From Oasisia sp. SBJ-2009 (Eukaryota; Annelida; Polychaeta; Sabellida; Siboglinidae), in NCBI GenBank assembly GCA_964017155.1, contig OZ024862.1, forward strand, positions 26,527,933 through 26,591,932: a stretch of 64,000 nt of DNA, read 5' to 3'. Below the pieces are notes generated by a model, which saw only the letters and a list, made by a program, of their open reading frames with translations, ran no database searches and was not told the DNA's origin. This document shows, piece by piece, positions 1 through 12,600 of this stretch (within the stretch, counting starts at the first letter, position 1; every line of letters begins with the position of its first letter). The translations under genes were made by a program, and so were the position numbers.

Positions 1-683
1 ATAACTAATCGATGAAACTTAAAAACTAGTGTAGCATTAATAAAACCAAGCTAAAGGTTTCTAATGGTGTACAATCAATGATTCATGATTGTACACAGCA
101 GATTTCCACAATGCAGTGATGTTCACATATTCACACCATCTTTATAATTTCTAAAACAAATTCACATGAACTCTGATAGATACCTTGTCATTAAACACAG
201 TATATTAACATATTATGTGTCTGGTATTCCTCCCAGTTCTACAAGTCTTGATGCTTGGCATCGTTGTGGAATGATATGGACACTTGGTTGTACAAAATGG
301 CATGAGCATTACATGACAGCCCCGTATGTAGCCTCATTGTATCTTCACATGTGGTGCTTCCCTGGTTCTCAACCCATGGGCTACATGTGGTCTAAGTTGC
401 ATAGAGGTGTTGCCTATTTATCACTTGCTGTCAAGAAAACATCAGCCGGCAAATAATGCAAATTACAAAATATGTTCATTTGTGAGTGCAATGATGTACA
501 TGACACATTCTAGGTAATGCATATAGTCCAAGTTAGTAAAGGGATTGAGAACCATTGTTCTAACTAGCCACAATGAGCACAATGTCAACAGTCACAAACG
601 CTCAATGTCTGAACATTGCATCACTGATCAGATATTTTCATCTCTGAAAACAAACAACGTTTATGCAGTAAGGCATTTGTGAA
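1..683. other. 3' flank of METTL9, no gene seen
   Basis: No coding signal is apparent. A short inverted repeat (11-bp arms GTGTACAATCA/TGATTGTACAC at 67-77 and 86-96, 8-base loop) is present. The end of the METTL9 3' UTR probably lies here, but I see no decisive polyadenylation signal. Confidence 0.4.
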
Positions 684-3600
684 CTATGCCTGCATGGTTA
701 TGGTTTCGGTTTCCCTTGGCAAGACTGCTGGCTCTTCTGTTGTCGAGTCTGGTTTGAGCACGAAGACAATATCCGAGAGGATATAGAAGGAGCGTTCAAG
801 GTCACCTTCACACAGGTAAGGCAGCCTCGTGAAACGTTCAACAGTGAAGCCAAACGGCTTGAAGACGTCTCTCTCAAAACTGGCGATCTGCTCCTCCACT
901 GTGTCGCCGCTCAAAGGTAGGATCTCGGAAGGCTTGTGATCAGTTCCACCTGAAGAACGATAGCGATGCCTTAATTAACATATCCATCATCTGACCCATC
1001 GCCTAGCAACAAGATCTGTGAAACATTCAAAAGGGACGCTGAATATGGTTTAACTGTGGGACATCCTTCGTACAATTGTTGATAAGTTAGTCATAATTTG
1101 GATTTGTTTACGACAAACAAAAAGAACAATAACAAAGTTGTTTTTAAAGTGATAATTGCATGAAATTCATTGAGGAAACATCATGTTGGTCTTGCATGTA
1201 GGCAAAGTCTGACGGTGATCTTGCATATAGATATGACAATGATGTGGCCAAACTGTGCATACTAGATGTCTCGATTGGGTTAGAATGTACGCATAAAGAA
1301 AGTAAATTCCAATGTTTTCATGTTACTATGCACAAAGCATTCAGTAATGTGCTGCAAAATGTTTGCTTAATGCTGATGTGAAGTGTTCTTGAATGTACGT
1401 AATCTGTATGTATTCAGTGTCGGTGTGTAACACTGTGTGTTCAGTGTTGACATCAAGTCTGCTATATTATCTGGCGAGGGCAGTGCTACCATGCTGTGCG
1501 TGTGTGCATGCGTGTGCAATGTTGTCTAAGTGTTGTATAATGTGTTCAATGTTGATGTGTACTTTTCTTGTGTTACTGTTTACCAATACATTATAAATAT
1601 TATTCACGTCGCATTTAAAATATAATGATTTACAACATGTTCTACACCCAATAACACATGAAATCGTAACCACAATAAACTTTTAAAAAGACATAAAAAA
1701 AAAACAGAAAACAAAATACGACCATTTCTGAAAATAACTGGCAAGTTCTGCAAGTTCTAGTAATTTCAGTAAACTTGGCTAAAAAGAATTAAACTTGCCA
1801 TATTCAACATAAGGCTTGAAAGGTAAGACCGTGGCCACTATGAGTCGCCCTGTGTCCGGTACTAACGCTGCCTTCATGTTACGTAGAAGAGTCGCAGGCT
1901 CGTCGCAGCGGTCCAGTAGATTCAAACAGCTGATGACATCAAACTTGTGGCTGCCATTGTGCCACTCATCCAAGCCTATAAGACTAACAGAAAGAGAATC
2001 CACAAATGTTTGTAAGTTCAAGGAGTTTTTATACCATAATAAGAAATGCAGATTTACTTGACCACAGGTTTCCTTGTCCTCGAATGGGGAATGACAACGG
2101 AATATTTCCTCACATGGACAATTCTTCATTAAACTAAATACAGTGTACAGTGGTATTTTTTACGATATTTTTAAATATCAAAACTGCCACACAAAAGTAT
2201 CCCAGTTCTGCATCCTGGTGTCAATGATTTTCAATATACAAGATCACTCTCTTTTAAGGAGCAAAATTGACTTGAAAGTGCGAAACCAGCTTATAATCCT
2301 TCTCCTGTGCAGCTCCAATGGCATGTAACCAACTACCCCTCACAGTGCGCCAATTTGCGAGTGTTAACCAGTTTAAGGTTGCACTCGATACACATCTTTT
2401 CACAGATTATTATTTTGACAATCAACGATCGTAATTAATTAGTCAGCTATTCATCCATCTATTTTAATTTATTTATGATTTTAATGATTACATATATTTA
2501 TTATTTTATTGATCATATATTTATACTATTTTATTTATTATAACTTTTTTTATAATACACTGAATAGTTGTGTGCTAATTTATGTTGGTATTTTAAAGGA
2601 ACATGATTGTCTTTATTAGCATTTGCATATCTTATCAAAGTAGTATTGTATTAGCGTTTTATTTATTTAATAATTTTTATTATTATTTTAACTCAATTAG
2701 GAAGAATCATTATACAGCACAGCAGAACAATTATTTGGATGGGGCACTATATAAGAAATACATTTTTATTATATGCTCCTAAGAACAGTGCCTTGACCAT
2801 GATGAGTTATTACACCTGAGGGTTGATCTAAGACTTACCTGTAACCTTTCTCTTGCAGTCTCCAGGTCATTGTGGTTGACATTTCAGTGGTGTACACCTC
2901 ACAGAAGTGAGCAGCCAGTTGTTGTGTCACCATTCCATCTCCCGCCCCTGAAACATAGTTGTACATCATTTACGTAGTCTTGGTTATGATGTAAGGTATG
3001 ATGTACGTCCACAGCAAAAAGCATGGTATGGAATTTGCTAATTTTATGATACAAAATAGCTTTTATTGTGATTTATTAATCATTTATAATTTTTGATTAA
3101 TACATTTAATTGATTACAGTAATAGCCTCCACACAACGTGGTGCTGACGAATAATAGACTTAACAGGTAGTAGTTTGGGACAAGTGGGACTGCGGGTCAT
3201 TCAGTCCAAAACTATTGTGTTTTGGACTGAATGACCCGCAGTCTATCACTCAGATAAATAATACTACTCTCAGTTCTCATTATGCACAATACCTTATTTA
3301 CAATCAATCAGTGCATTCAACAATATAAAAAAGTAGTACCTGATTACATTGTCAATGTAATCAAGCACCATTACAGTAACGGAGCCTGTATGATTACTCA
3401 AATACTGTCATCCATAATTATCATCATTTTCACAAGCGTACAAACCGTACGCTGGGGGCGAGGGGGTATGACTTGAACGTACGCTTTTTTAATGTTGAAA
3501 AATAATGACAAAAACGATGTGCCCACTTATCGCTCGCTCACCCTCACACAAGGGAGAGGTAAAGACCGCCAAAACGAAAAGAAAATAGTGCTCGAATGAT

Positions 3601-6600
3601 TTGCTTGTATGCTAGTGATTCATCAGAATGACGCATTATTGCGAAACATGGCATCATCATTTTCACCATTTACATTTGTACACTTTCAAGGGGGAGGTCA
3701 GAAAAAGTGTACGTTTGTACGCTTGTGAAAATGATGATAATTATGGATGACCCTCTTAATGGTTACTCAAAATTTCTAAGTACAATTACCAGAGTATTCA
3801 TACAAAGGCCATAATCCTTACAGAATACCAAGAGATAAACGACACACTTTAATTACCTCCATTCTTAACATATACAGTAGAATGTGAGCCAAAAAAATAG
3901 CTTTTTGAAATTCAATATGGACTCCTCTCTATCTAGCACTACAAGCCATGCACCTTACCCAAGTCAAGCAACTTATTTGCTTTCCATTTCTGAGAAACTC
4001 CTAGCAGCGATTCAACCTGAGCCTTGGAGAAGACAAACATTGAGCCTCGTCGCAGAAAACTGAAAAATCAACCAATGAAACTGAGGCAGTCGTATAGTTA
4101 CACGTCTGAATCCATATTGACTTTAAAGGACAACACATGGCAACGGTTTCATGGCATACACCTAATAGAGTTAATATAAAGTAACAATTTCCACATATAC
4201 TAAATTTTTTAACGCCAGCGGTTTACCAGAAAAATATTTTTGAACACCCAGCCATCAGAATACTATGAGCTACTCCATGTTAGACGAAGAATGACGTCAC
4301 GAAGCTTCGGCGCTCTCGACAGATTCCCTGCATATTAGTTATTCATAAATCCGTCTATAGGCGCTGTGCATGCGCAGTTTAGGCCCGCACCTCGAAAAAA
4401 CACATCAATATGATCACCTACGATGACCAAACTTCGCAGGGCGTATCTATTACACCTGAACTACGCGTATGCATTTGTTACGTTATCAAAAAAGTAATAA
4501 TTAATGCCTGAAATCGATCAAAATGTGTAAGTCAATCAGAGATGGAGCGAGTACAATACAAATGTACTCGAGTACGAGTACGATTACTTTGAACATGGAT
4601 GAGTACGAGTACGAGTACTTAGAAAACAAATGTACTCGAGTACGAGTACGATTACTTTACAATGTACTCGAGTACGATTACATTAGAATGTAATCACGAT
4701 TACTTTCATGATTACTTTATTGAATATCCTGTTTCTAACATAAAGACAATTTTCATGGAATCCCTAGGTGTCATTCTTGTTCTGTTGCTGTGGGACTATC
4801 AAGTGTTCTAACTGATTACTGCTATCCACTATCCAGGTGTTATTATTACTAATAATCAGATGATTTTGGGGCGGGTTGGTATGGTTTCTGAATCAAATAC
4901 AAATATGATGCATTTAAGAATTTAAAATGTCCTCTGTTTATTTTAAATGTTAAAAACACATGATCAAATACATTACAACAACAACATTTCAACTCCAGGG
5001 GGTCATATTTAAAAGAGTATCCAATTCAACTCTATAGTATATAGGGGAGGGACATGGGGTCAAATACATTTGTATTTGATAGTATTTAAATACGTTTGTA
5101 AACTATTTATATTTGAATTCAAATACTTTTTCAAATACATTGTCAGTATCAACATTTTGTTTTCACTGTCACATATAATGCCTGCCAAACTGATTACCAT
5201 CACTGCAACTTCACCCAACAGTGCTAATTACTGATGAAGACACTTCACAGCAGATGTCCTCCATGGCCCTGCACTGACCACAACTTTTGTTTGCTCAGAG
5301 CCAGAGGACAGATTAGCACCTGACCCTTTGTTCTTTAGCTATTCTGGTTTCCTGGCTGAATTTGAAGGTGAACTGTCACACTTCCTCACAAGATCCCAGC
5401 AGTGATTAGTAGTGTCTCTTCTGAGGACAACATAGGCATTTTATTACATACCTCCTGGCTTAACATAACAGACAACATATTTTGGCCTTTACCTCTGTAG
5501 GCAGGTTTGCACTTAATTAAACTCAATAGACAGGGATTTAGCAGCTAACTGCCCAGACCCAGTCAGGATTCTGCATACCTAGGAACCATGACCAGTCATT
5601 CACACCATACTGACAGAGCAAACAGTACAGGTGGGGTGGAGTCTAAAATTACAAAGCAAGATGTTAGGGGATGCTTATCTACTGCAGGGCTTCCCAGGGA
5701 CTGTGGCAATATAACTTTATACTACCAGTACTACAGTAAGCAGGAGGGTCAGGAGATGTGGCTTCTCTGGGGAGTGAATGTTTTAATTAGGGAAATGTGA
5801 CTGAATATTAATTCAGAACAGTAATAGAAAATTAATAGCTCAATTAATATTACATTCATTAGATTATTTCTAATATTGTCATTTTATCTGTCTAATATAT
5901 TTGCATGCAACTGTTCATATGAACAAAATGTAATCGTGAGAAGTAATCGTGAGTACGATTACTTTGGTAATGTACTCGAGTACGAGTACGATTACTTTGC
6001 TTCGTACTCGAGTACGAGTACTCGTACTCCAAAAGTACTCGTACTCGAGTACGAGTACACGAGTACGATTACTCCATCTCTGAAGTCAATACGATCTGAC
6101 CCCACGGTTTAACGACAGCAAGACGGTGGGGCCACCTGACGGAGTTTACTGTTGCAGTAGTGACTCGGCGAGGTGTTATTTACTTACACATTTTGATCGA
6201 TTTCAGGCATTAATAATTTGTTTGGATCACGTGACAAGTGCATACGCGTAGTACAGGTGTAGTAGATACGCCCTGCGAAGTTTGGTCATCGTAGGTGATC
6301 ATTTTGATGTTTTTTTCGAGGTGCGGGCCTAAACTGCAAAAGTACCCGCAATTGTGAATCCAATGTTCAATACTACCGGTTGTTTCAACGGGAAAGAAAA
6401 AACAGATAGATCAAAATTTCTCACGGAACTATTACTGCAACCGTATGCCAAACAGTAAGGCATAATTGCTAAAGTTTATACCATAGATTTGACCACAGAT
6501 TTAGATACACGTCTAAGCAGCTGCTACATGTCACACCAACTGAACGAAGACTCGAAGTTGTTGACCCTTAACGATGTCGCAGGAAGCTGACCGACTTCAG

Positions 6601-9600
6601 CAGAGACCTAGAATGCAGCGCCCTTATTGGCCAAGCCAAGTTAACCTGTCACCGATGGCAGCGTCTAGGCCATAGTGGATTTCGGTAGAATTTTAGACTT
6701 TAAGGTAACATTCTGAGTAAACCGCTGACATTAAAAAATTGAGTATATGTGGAAATTGTTACTTCGTATAAACTCTATTAGGTGTATGACACGAAACTTT
6801 TGCCACTTTTTGTCCTTTAAGTACTATGCGTGCTAAACAATTATATACATGCTGGAATTTAGATGTCTTTTTTGGCAATGTTATTTAGAAGTGAGTTACA
6901 ATACTACAGTTGAGTATTAATCAGAGCAACTGATATTGTTTTAGCAGACAATAAAGACAAATGACGCTGGATTCAATTCTGAAGATTGTGAGCATAATCA
7001 AACAGCTTTAGTTCTGAGGTCATTTGTGGCCAACTGGCGGACCCTCAATCTAGCATAATTCAAGTCAAGTCAAGTCAAGGCCTGCAGTAGGTGAACTAGA
7101 TACCCCAACACTACACATGCCAAGGCCAACAGAGGATGCAGTAATACTTTCACATATATTCAGCATATTAAAAAAAGTTGAGTGTTGCCAACACCACTTT
7201 TGCCCAGTTATGAAATACTGACACATTTAATATATTATCAAAATATATTAGCATGAAGCTATTTGTAATATAACAGATTAATTGGCAAAATATAAATGCA
7301 ATAACACTTACAATACATATACCAATCACACAAAAATGCTATGATTATGTATTCATATTGTGAGCAACGATGCTGCCACCTACCCATTGACTGTTGTACT
7401 ACTCATGAACCAACTAAGCACAGATCGAGCAAGTGAATGATACAACTGCATGAATATCCATTCAGCCTTCTCATAGCAGTTTGTGAGGAATTCTTTTGTC
7501 TCTTCATCCTCGGTACTTTGAAGAAACTTCTTTTTCAATTCGTCTGACATGGAACTGGTTTCAAGCGTGTACCACTGAAACAGACCAGAAATAAACGGTG
7601 TGTATGCCACTGTTTGGATAAGAAACATCATGGCTGCAACCATTATCACAAATGATTAACTAAACTACAATTACACTGTAAGTTTTACATTGGCTTCGCA
7701 TACATTTAGCAAGCAGAATTTTTTTCACAACTACATAACTGTTTTATATGTAGAAGGAACCAAAGTCTAAATAGCAGTTGCCAATTCATCAAACCCAAAC
7801 TGTGAAACATTATCAAGTTTGAAAGGCAATGAGATAATTGGATAAAATACTTTGGGTCAGCTTCATACTTTGATCAAGAAGTATCATTCAAATATGCCAC
7901 GGAGTGCTGATATCATCATCAATGCCACCAGTCTTTGGGATATATATATATATATATTATAAATATATTACATATAAACATGGCAAAATATTATGTACGT
8001 TGTCAGTATTTTAAGACCATGAGAATGGTTCAATCATCCACTTTGTTATACAGGATGATTAGAATTCATGGTCCCACACATGATGGTAGTAACATCACTG
8101 ACTTATCCTCAAGGAAATAAATTCAACAAATAGTATTGACAACGTTGTCAATCCGATTACAGAATATCATCTACTCCTAGGTTTCAGGCTGACAACAGCA
8201 GGGAATGTTCTGGCTACAAGTGAACAAAGGTCAGAGACATAGCATTATAATCAGGGCTTTGCAAGGCTGCAAGTTATAATTCAACGATACCATCAAATAG
8301 CATTGGTGTAAATTCAAGGTTTTTCGAGGAGTTCAAGGTCTGTGCTAACTCTGCTGTTAAAACAATAATGTTACCCAGCATGACCCTCGGTGTAGTGTTA
8401 CAGCTAGCTGGCCATCTATCAACAACAACATCTGAAGCTAACTGGGACAATTCAAGTCAGTTAGGGTCAAGATGACCAGCCGGGTCCTGGTAAGGACACA
8501 ACTCAACATATCACTGGACAAGTACTTTGATCTAGACTGGGTACTGATTACCCTGTGAACTACCCCGTAGTGGATTAATTACCATTCAGCAAACACTGAT
8601 ATACTGGGATGCAGGATTGGAAATGCAACTGGCTTACTTGCCTACTGTAACTCAGATTGACTAACAGATATGATGTTATGCGTTACGCTAGCTAGCCTGG
8701 CAAACATGTAACAAACTACAGCAAGTATAATATGGAAGATAACATTATAAAGACCACTCCGACTGTCAATATTCAGTGCCACCCATAACTTTATGCAGAA
8801 ATCCGTCCACCTGGCATTTGGAGAGGTAAAACATGTTTTGGACGGGTAGAAATATGGCTGGACCGGTAAAAAAAGTCTTCATAAATCATAGATATTGTCA
8901 GTTATGCCTTAGAAATTAGTGTAAATTTTATCACGTTTGTAGTTCATTTCAGATAAAAAAACATTTCAAGTTTGTAAACTGGCTTAATAGTTGACACCCA
9001 TGTGTCCACCATAAAATGTGTGACTGGCAAAAATGTTACACTGCATAAAGCCCTGGTGCCACGATAGTGTCTGTTAGACTGGTGATCAAGTCCATAATTT
9101 GTTACTTTCGTAAGTCACTCACTACAGTAAAGATTTGACCTGTCACAGATGGACAATGATGTGTACATGACACAAGGTTTGCTATTCAGGTGGATGTCAT
9201 TGTCAAATCCTCAATGTAGCACAATTCAACAGTCAAGTCAAGGCCTGCACTAGGTGAATCAGGTGCCATACCATAACACTATATTATATATATATGTCAA
9301 GGCCCACAGAGGGATTCTCTGTACTGTACTGTACTGTGGGCTGGGCTATACCGTATTGTCCCTAATAGACGCGCAGTACGCGAGTGGGAAGGCTTGGGTG
9401 CGCGTCTATTAATTTATCAAAAGTGGGACGAATGTGGTCACCTGCTATATCGGCTTCTAAACAGAGTAGATAACTAATCTGCAATGTGGCGCCACTGAAG
9501 TACGCATATGTACAGCGCCTTCAAGTGAATGACCCGATACATGCTTCTTTTTACTGTGTAATGCTTTCAGTGCAATCTACGTGTTCTTCAAATTGTTTTT

Positions 9601-12600
9601 ATAATATTAAATAAATGTAGTAATGTGAACTTAGAGTAGATTTACTGCATCTAAAAGTTGCATCCGAAACGGCAAATTAGTGTCGACACACGATATCAAT
9701 GTCGATAATGATGTGCGTGGTCTTGACTCTTGACTAGAACTGTATAGAATCATGAATTATTGAAATTATCAATTGTCTGATTTATCGATAGAAGCAAAGC
9801 TTATTAACTGAAACACATGCCTGAATAAGAATTTATATGACAGTTACTCCGACTTATTCTTATTATCGAAGTTGATTGATGCCAGTTGCACTCCATGCCC
9901 GTGGGTGATCGTCTGGAATTGTGAAACGGATGACAATCTCACATCCGTTTGCACAATTCCATCGAATTTGTTGTAATGGTCTTCTAGATTAATGCAACAA
10001 AATACGCAAGCAGCACCATCAGAACTTATGTTGTTTCGTTGTTTTCGCTCAGAAACTTTAGGCGAACAGTCAGCGTTTAATCTAACGTAAACAAATCATC
10101 CATGTGTTTGATGCACATGACGGCCTTTCTCTGGTAGTACCATAAAACACAAAATAAAAGCCCTCTTTGTGGTAAGCATTTACCATAATTATATTACCCA
10201 CAATTGTTATTTTCGAATAGCATTAGTCTGGGCACCATCTTTGAAAATAATTGTAGCGTTCATTCTGTTGCATTTTTGCGTCAGTCAAAGAAATGTTCAT
10301 GGATTTTTTTGCATCTAAAAACGGGGGTGGGCGTCTATTAGGTAGTACGCATATATTATGGACAATGGGTATGTGTGTGCATATGTATGGCACTGTGTGC
10401 GTGTGTGGTGTGTGTTATATAATAATAACAGTTTATTTCACTCTGGGCAATCATATAGATTGAAATGGGTACATAAAACATGCCAAATACGTTTGTTAAA
10501 AATGTAATGAAATGATATATAATTTAAGACATCACCATATTATAATATAATGTAGACAATATGTATCTATAAAACTAATGGAAGACATTAAATAATTTAA
10601 TACATTAAAACATATATGTGATTATTTAACTAAACCGCTCTTTTGTCATACCTTTGTTGATTTTTATGTCATTTTGGATTGTCCAGAGGTATGCTGCATC
10701 GGCTGCTTCCTGGAGATTTGGCACCTGGGAGCCCAGTATAAATGATGCACGTGTCATCAACATATTTGTAGGAGTCGCACTGTGTCTGTAGATCATTTAT
10801 CATGAGGATAAAAGTACGGGGCCTAGCTTTGTGCCTTGTGAGTTGTGACACTCCTCTATGGATGTGATTCCAGTGGATTGTGTGTTGATGGTCAGAAGTT
10901 GCACAGCTTAACTTGTTGGGTACTTTCAGTAAACTGGCGATCCACTTCATTAAAATATTTGGGAGACCAAAAACTTGCAAGTTTGTAAAGAAGAATGTTA
11001 TAATTGGTTAGCAATATTATCCTAGCATACTGCTTTGATGCATGTGTTCTTGTATAACACTGATGTAACAGGTCAACGAGAGCATGTGTAGTGGATGATT
11101 TCTTAATGGAGCCATATTGGTTTGGGTCAACTCTGTCTTGAACAATGTCACAGACCCATTTCACAACAAACTCTTCCATTTCTTTACACAACTCAGCAGT
11201 CAAGGAGATTGGTCTAAGATCAGTTCTGATATGTTCTAGTGGTTTCTTTTTTGGAAGGGGACTGACATATGCAGCACGCCAGATTCGTAGAACATGCCCC
11301 TCTTGAAGTGCGCAGTTGTAAATTGCACCAACTGGGCTGGCAAGCAAGTCAGAGAACTACTTACGGAGAAACAGCTTGGTACAAAGTCCAGGCCCTTTGT
11401 TACACAATATTACAATCACCTTTCCCACCTCAATATTATACATAAGTAACATTATGATGTCTTGTCACACTTAATAAAATTACAAAAATAAGAACTTGCT
11501 AGGCACAGTTAAAACACTTAGTTATATGCTCGTACTGGTATAACAACATCATTATATAATCAAATAGAGAAATTTATTAATTAACAACAATGCATATCCA
11601 GAGCTGAGTGGCAGTTCATGGAGTAAATGCAGTCAAAGCAATGGGGTAGTTATGGTAGAGTCAATGGATAGGGTGCAATATTTAATTTTTAACTTGTTCC
11701 TTAAAATCTACATGTTACTTTTATGTTAACATGGAAACTTGTTGGCATCAGAAAGTCATACCCATATATAATAATAATTATGTGGAAACTGTACATAATA
11801 TGACCCAAGGCCATGCCTATAGTGCGAACAATCTAAATGTAGACCTAAGTAAAACTACTGGTTGACTGATCCTGACACCCACTTTACAAGAAGGGTTCTA
11901 TAAAACAAAAATCACTGGTGGATATCAAGCCCAAGGCTAGGCCAAGGCTAACACTCACTCACAAGAATATGACATAAACTCAACCTCAAGGCCAGATCTG
12001 AGAAGCTTCTACGAGGACACAGTACAGATTATATATCAATGCTGTGATAACATCTAGCAGGGCCCTGTCAAGGCTAGCACAACTGTCTACAGTGAGTGGG
12101 TATGTGGTGCACACTGACCCATGCAGTCTATTCAAGGCCAGTACACACAGGCAGGTCACAGCCAGCAACAATGACTTTGGCCTGGGGCTCTAACTCAGTT
12201 TCATCCCCAGGAGACAGATGGTGACAGCTTTATGCAGAGACCCGCCCACCTGTCATTTGGACAGGTAACACCCATAGTGGATGGGTAGAAAAAATAACGA
12301 AGGAGCAAAAAATGTAAGGTCTTCCAAAATTATAAATATTATTAGTCATGTAGTGAAAATAGGTGTCACATGTGTGTTTGTAGTTTACTTCAGGTTATAA
12401 AGCACATCTCAACTGGATTATAATATGAATTTTAACATCCATATGTGTCCACCAAAAGTCTGACTGGCGAATTGTTAACCTGCATAAGGCTCTGCAGATG
12501 GTAGTTTACTACACCGACACTGGAATGGTTTACTTTTTACTTAAATACTAGTTATTATATAATAAAAATACTATTTACTTCTAAAAGAATTTTTTGGCAG

